Shown one piece after another: positions 59,213-64,000 of a DNA stretch of 64,000 nt. Position 1 is the first letter of the stretch. The number at the start of each line of letters is the position of its first letter. The position numbers and the translations under genes are program-made. The notes below the pieces were generated by a model. It did not search any database. It saw only the letters and a list, made by a program, of their open reading frames with translations, and was not told the origin of the DNA. This DNA comes from Mantis religiosa (taxonomy: Eukaryota; Arthropoda; Insecta; Mantodea; Mantidae): assembly GCA_030765055.1 (NCBI GenBank), contig CM060954.1:108726554-108790553 (forward strand), given 5' to 3'.

Positions 59213-60310
59213 CACTTGCAAGTGTCCGTGGCGCTAGACGTAAAGAAACGCAAACTGAAGTTTCCAAAGTTTCATAATAATGCAGTTGTTGAATTTTATA
59301 TTACGCAAATGTTTTAAATATTTAGTTTAAAGTTATTTATAGTTTATGAATTACTTATTTTTCTAATCCAACGAAAGTGCCAGCGGTACATCCGTATAGC
59401 TGTGAATGTTACGTTAAGAGATAATTCGTCATTGTCATTATCCTCAACGTCTGAGTACTGCAAATTTATGATGATAGGTTCCAAAATCTCGTTACCTGCT
59501 ATTTCTTTCCAAAAGTCGTCCACTTGTAGTTTATCTGATGTCTCACGCAGTTTTCCCGGTCTTGTTGTGTTCCTTGTCAATTTCTTCGTGAATAAGTAAT
59601 TCATTGTCAGTCAGTTTAAAAATATTATTTCTTTGCAACCTAATTTGTGCCCACATTAACTCAATTGGATTGCTCTAGCAGTAGTAAGGCGGGAAGTTGG
59701 ATCGCTTCTCATTGATCCAGCTGATGCACTTTTTCATAGAAGAGAAACTGAAAAATGATGCTTTGAACTCTCTTTAGTAGAGATTACGAACAATTCATAA
59801 ACAAAAGTATAATGTAACCACACACATTCTGCCAGACCAGCAGGAAGTGTATTGTTTCCTCTCATCGAATTTAACAAACAGCTTGGCTTATTCAAAGTAC
59901 ATATTTATTTCACCACATCATGTCAAATGCTTATGTTTCAGTCTAGAGTAATTTCAAATATACGTTCCCGCATACATGCCAACCAATAATGATATTCGTT
60001 ACAGTACTTACGTCGTAATGCGTTGTTATAATATGATGGTATGCACTTTATTTATATTTGGAACTCTATTCGAGCCAAAAATCTGGGATTTTTACGGATA
60101 TGTTAAATACATTACTTTCTCCTTCCTAATAAGGGAGATTTTGCAAAATCTGAATTTTTGTCTTAGCACGAATAGTATTTATTAGGGATTGATTAGTTTG
60201 CCGCTTGCCACACACTACTTAGGGGAATGCAATACGACAACACTGCAGTACTCCGATTGGTTGTTCACCTAGTAGCGCTCAAGGACAAACACCTTCCCAT
60301 TTGAAACACA
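59064..60310 (-). mobile_element. Tc1/mariner-superfamily element (DDE type), copy 2
   Basis: Ends are TATGTTTCAAATGGGAAG on the left and, in reverse complement, TGTGTTTCAAATGGGAAG on the right, with TA at both edges (59062-59063 and 60311-60312), ~1.25 kb. Minus-strand transposase traces near 59700-59600 read PPYYC, stop, SNPIELMWAQI, then NNIFKLTDNELLIHEEIDK. The PPY.C..NPIEL.WaQ block surrounds the last catalytic Glu of DDE_3-type Tc1-like transposases. The C-terminal frame 59344-59604 is in a different phase. The remaining catalytic residues were not located. Confidence 0.82.
59153..59209. repeat. (TC)n microsatellite
   Basis: A pure TC run inside the Tc1-like copy. The copy at 42.8 kb has only a short CTCTCTCT here, so the run expanded after the copies separated. 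Confidence 0.97.
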
Positions 60311-60312
60311 TA

Positions 60313-61204
60313 ATAGTCTCATATTTATTTTAAATTTGCTCGAGCTAATTAAACTGTTTGCTCAAACAGCTGTGTTAAATTTTAAAGTTATTTTCTTCTA
60401 GCTTCTTTGCCTCAGCAGTTTTTAATTTTCAAAATTCTCCTTGGATCACAGTTTGCAACTTATTAACTTGAAAGTTTAAGAGCTTCAGCAAATGTGGATA
60501 AAAATTATTATGAACCATGTAGCATATATAGTCACAGCAAACATTATTTTCTATAAATAAAGCAAAATGCTTGAAACCTTCAAATTTAGAAGTGAACCAG
60601 CATTTTTACTGTTAAACAAATAAAATGAAAAAAAAAATACTGTACACCGTTTATATTTCCTTAAATTAATATAAAATTAAGAAGCTGCTAGTAGTACAAC
60701 AAACCTTGTGTCCAAAGACAAGTTCATATTATCATGTTAATTCTTAAGAACACATGTAATATATTACTAAAATTTTGAAATAGCTGGTTAAAATTATGTG
60801 CTCATAATGTTTTACATTCTGAATATATGGTGAAATCTTCAAGTATTCAGAATAAAAAGCTTCGATTATTTAACTTCCACAGATGCATTGCCTTATCGAA
60901 GTTAAAACCCCTAAATTTTCACTGCTTATCATCTTAGTTTCAGAATTTATTCCTGTTTGACATTTGAAATTTAATATTTAACTCTTTAAAGCACGGTGTT
61001 ACTATATGGCAACATTAGGCCGTATTCAGCTTGAAAATGCTTTGGTACAGAATTTTTGTCAGTATAACATTGTCATGACATTTGTCCGTTATACACAGAT
61101 AATTTTGAGAGTTTTGAATTGTAAATATTAAACTATATTTACAACTAAATTACAGTGTGTTTTATTATAAAAAGGCAAACTCCAAGCAACTGTAGTCAAA
61201 CGAT
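60313..61204. other. nothing identified
   Basis: AT-rich unique sequence. Confidence 0.4.
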
Positions 61205-61385
61205 ATCCTGTCAAAATCCACGCGTGCCATCACACCCATTATTTTACGTGGGCTCTCCCCGTCCTTTACCACAGGCACATTTGATTGTAGTTGTCGAGAA
61301 TCGAACTCAGGACGCTTCGCTTTGATTGGATGGCCAGTTTATTACCTATCGCTTTAACGACCATGGCTGTTCGAATCGACTGCGT
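61205..61385 (-). repeat. tRNA-derived repeat, class II tRNA-like
   Basis: Minus strand: CAGCCATGGTCGTTAAAGCG (D-arm and A box) and CCTGAGTTCGATTCTCGAC (B box), then a tail with GTAAAGGACGGGGAGAG. The D-arm wording matches the unit at 31440-31535. Spacing between boxes is wider than in a normal tRNA. Confidence 0.6.
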
Positions 61386-61510
61386 TGAGGCAGCGCAGAA
61401 AGCGGTATGTAAATCGATTTAGAAAGTACAGGAAGAGCGGCATAGGTACCATATACCCAGGACAAGAAGGTTAGAGGGGTATGAACTGTTTATCTGTTCC
61501 GGTAACGGAT

Positions 61511-61748
61511 TTTTTTTTTTTTTCGTCCTCCAACTTTAAGTAATATCGGATGGTGAATGAAATGGGTGAAATTATGCTCAAATATGTCCTGGGTCTATGG
61601 AGCTTAGAGCTACCCGACATTCGTCTTTAAGCATAAGGGAAAACCCCGGAAATAACCTTATCCAGGTAACTCACCTTGACCGAGATTCGAACTCGGGACC
61701 CTTTGAAGGTGAGGCAGACACGCTACCATCTACGCTACCGAGGCGTGA
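61511..61748 (-). repeat. SINE family A, full length with TSD
   Basis: Minus orientation: head CGCCTCGGTAGCGTAGATGG, B box GAGTTCGAATCTCGG, body, and a poly-A tail (T run 61511-61523 on the plus strand). The duplication GTAACGGAT at 61502-61510 and 61749-61757 is perfect. Confidence 0.93.
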
Positions 61749-61757
61749 GTAACGGAT

Positions 61758-62281
61758 GTAATTACTAAGAAATGACAGTGCATATGAGTCACCTATGCTG
61801 CCAGATCTATGATGTTTGTTGCAGTAAATGCTGCGATAGGTATTATGTGTGGGTGAGTTATGTGAGAACACTTGTGTATGTTAAACGACCCTTCCATCCT
61901 TGTCATACTCGGAAGGGACACATATAAACCGTGCGCACAGCGAAAGTGATTACATTCAATGAAACACATTCCTCTAGCTTGCCTTCTTGTTTTGGGCAAC
62001 CAGTAACAAAATAATTTATGCACTAAAGGGAAAAATTTTACTTGGTTTTACCTTCCAATTTTTATATTTACTGAACATTTACTTAAAGCAAAATCTAGGT
62101 ATGATTGGATAAATATTATTTGTGAGTAACTGATTGGTTCGTCTCCAATGGTAATCCTGTCCTCCTTGCTATTGGGACCAACATATTTAATAGTTGTTAG
62201 TAATTAATTTTGTCTTCGCTTAAGTACCAATTCTATTGGAAAAGTAAAATCAGGTCATTAAATTGAATTTTTCATTTTCCT
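61758..62281. other. nothing identified
   Basis: No supported frame or repeat. Confidence 0.4.
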
Positions 62282-62825
62282 TCATAAAGTTCGGGGGAAG
62301 AAAATGATAGCGAAATTAAAGGATTGCACTGAATCTATGAGGCATTGGAAGGTAGCTGGTGCGTTGCAGAGGCCAAAGGGCATAACTGTGGACTGCCAGA
62401 GCCCTTGGCCTGTCGAGAATGCGGTCTTCTCCGTGTCTCTCTGATCTAGAGCTACCTGCCAGTAGCCCGACTTCAGGTCCAGGGTCGAGAACCACTGTGC
62501 ACCAGCTAGCGTGTCCAGGGTGTCGTCAATCCGGGGTAAGGGCAAACAGTCCTTCCGGGTGACAGCGTTCAGTTTCCTGTAGTCCACGCAGAAGCGTAGA
62601 TCGCCGTTCTTCTTCGTCACCAAGAATACAGGGGAACACCAAGGGCTGACCGACTCTTCAATCACTCCCCTGGATCTCATGTCCTCCAGCGTGTCTCGTA
62701 CCGCCCCTTGCTTCGCCAGCGGAACGCATGGAGGTGGGTGCCGAATAGGCCAGGTGTCGATGCGGTGAAGCACTTTGTCCGTGCGGCCAAGAACCGTGAT
62801 GGATTTCAAAGGGATGTTGGATCTT
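62282..62825 (-). pseudogene. Ty3/gypsy retrotransposon reverse-transcriptase fragment
   Basis: Minus-strand open frame with HRIDTWPIRHPPPCVPLA, RSRGVIEESVSPWCSPVFLV, LRFCVDYRKLNAVTR, PLPRIDDTLDTLAGAQWFST, LDLKSGYWQVALD, EKTAFSTGQGLW and VMPFGLCNAPATFQ. These are RT fingers and palm blocks of Ty3/gypsy elements in the right order, without stops over ~170 codons. The fragment ends before the expected YxDD motif, so the active site is incomplete. The left junction is near 62290 and the right near 62825. It is markedly more GC-rich than its flanks, suggesting a recent insertion fragment. Confidence 0.92.
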
Positions 62826-64000
62826 TGTTACAACACGTGCAGGGGCAGGGAAGATACATAATTCTAAAAGGTAAGCACTTGACTCTGCTTGAAAAGGTAT
62901 TCTTGGGACCCTTAATAATGGCATTACCGAGACTAATAATCACAATGGACAAGATTGTCACAAAGGGAATCTGTGTGAAAAGAGAGCTTCCAGAAGTGAA
63001 AGTTACACACACCCACGCACAGCTGTGTATAGTGTGAGGCAGAGAGTCCGAGGCTTGGGGCCGATTAAGGCAGTCATTGCCTCTGTCCTGGGCAGGGCAG
63101 ACCAGAAGCGCTGAGAGAAGATATTTGTCGGTTCATAGGTACGTGAAGAACGAATTAAGTTTTATCACCTACAGTGACCGTAAACAGTGATACAATGGTA
63201 ACCCTTGTTCGGCAACTTCGAGTTTGATGCTATGATAAAAGGAAGCAGTCCTTAAACCAGTTGGAAACGGACATTCCAGTGTCATTAAAACCATCCTTCT
63301 CATACATATCCACGCATACCCTGAGAGAAACCTCATTATTCAACCCTGGGCTACCCATATTATTCGTTACAAACTGTAGCGTCAACGTGGAACTGTGTGC
63401 CACCCATTTCATTTATTTGCTTCAATAACAATATATCATTGTTGAATAGTATGCAATACACGTCACATATCAAGTACACTGGAGAAAAATGTTATCTCTA
63501 GTTTGTCTCCTATTTTGAAACTCTTTTATCTAATGATGCACTTACCTCACATATTTCGTAGTAATCTATTAAATCACAGGATTGAAAGTTTCAAATGACA
63601 AATCATTGACATAGGTAGTTTTATTTCATTGCCTAAATACCCAAGTAAATGCAACATTTCAGGTAGGAATTTAGTAATGTGGATCATAATTTTAATAAAT
63701 AAAATTACTCATTTAACAATTTCTACACTTCATTTTATTGTTACTCTCATTATTTCTGACAAAGTAGAATATAGGATTTATTTATTACAGTACTTACGCA
63801 ACATTAAGGACAAATTGCGCTCACCAAATAAACATACATACAAATAAACATCAAACGATGGCATTTTGTTTGTTTGACGTAGGTTGCTACGCCCAGTCAC
63901 CTTTTGTGAAAGGATTTTATAAAGTTTAAATATGATTGCTGAAAGCATCATATGTCATCCTCGCCTCACAAATTTATTTAAATGTTTTTATGAGGATATT
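62826..64000. other. nothing identified
   Basis: The plus frame across 62708-63037 is partly antisense to the gypsy RT. No LTR, primer binding site or other gypsy domain was recognised in the right flank. Confidence 0.4.

Noticed and set aside
62708..63037. 109-codon plus frame
   Set aside because: Its first part is antisense to the gypsy RT and the rest has no recognisable domain.

Overview
This 64 kb window looks like AT-rich, intron-poor or intergenic DNA from a large insect genome. No host protein-coding gene, rRNA or intact tRNA gene can be supported. What can be read is a dense, nested graveyard of transposable elements: mariner and Tc1-like DNA transposons, Mutator-like (MULE) pieces, Penelope-like elements (PLEs), non-LTR LINE relics, one Ty3/gypsy reverse transcriptase fragment, and at least six families of tRNA-derived short repeats, many with readable target-site duplications (TSDs). 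The mix and the repeat wording resemble what I associate with cockroaches (for example Periplaneta), but the species is an inference that cannot be tested here.

Layout. 0-10 kb: a nearly full-length mariner relic (1373-2687), a possible MITE (4118-4916), a PLE-tail repeat, a LINE reverse-transcriptase relic (6630-6990). 10-20 kb: SINEs of families A, B and D, a MULE transposase relic (12300-12600) and a headless mariner (14335-15239). 20-28 kb: SINE F, several SINE A copies, a ~400 bp (TTA)n array grown on a SINE tail, and a PLE split by a SINE B. 28-42 kb: a deleted MULE-like element (28951-30043), the first large palindromic tRNA-like element (31795-32660), a tailless mariner (36142-36807), a LINE end (38610-39146) and a PLE end with a GIY-YIG domain (40917-41386). 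42-51 kb: a Tc1-like relic split by a palindromic element, then two copies of a ~1.3 kb composite element, the second inserted beside or inside a LINE relic. 51-64 kb: SINE D, a mariner-derived foldback (54427-55852) itself split by a palindromic element, a second copy of the Tc1-like element (59064-60310), more SINEs and a gypsy fragment.

The most unusual signal is a family, called family C here, in which units carrying a tRNA-like A/B-box promoter are arranged in opposite orientation to make 0.5-0.85 kb palindromes. Five palindromes lie in the window; two interrupt datable transposons and have TSD-like flanks, and two are the left part of the larger composite element, one copy of which has its own flanking duplication. 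Together with a mariner relic whose halves are also inverted, they give several long hairpin-forming sequences, so double-stranded RNA or small-RNA production is a testable idea. All functional statements about these repeats are inference; boundaries come from comparing copies within the window by eye.
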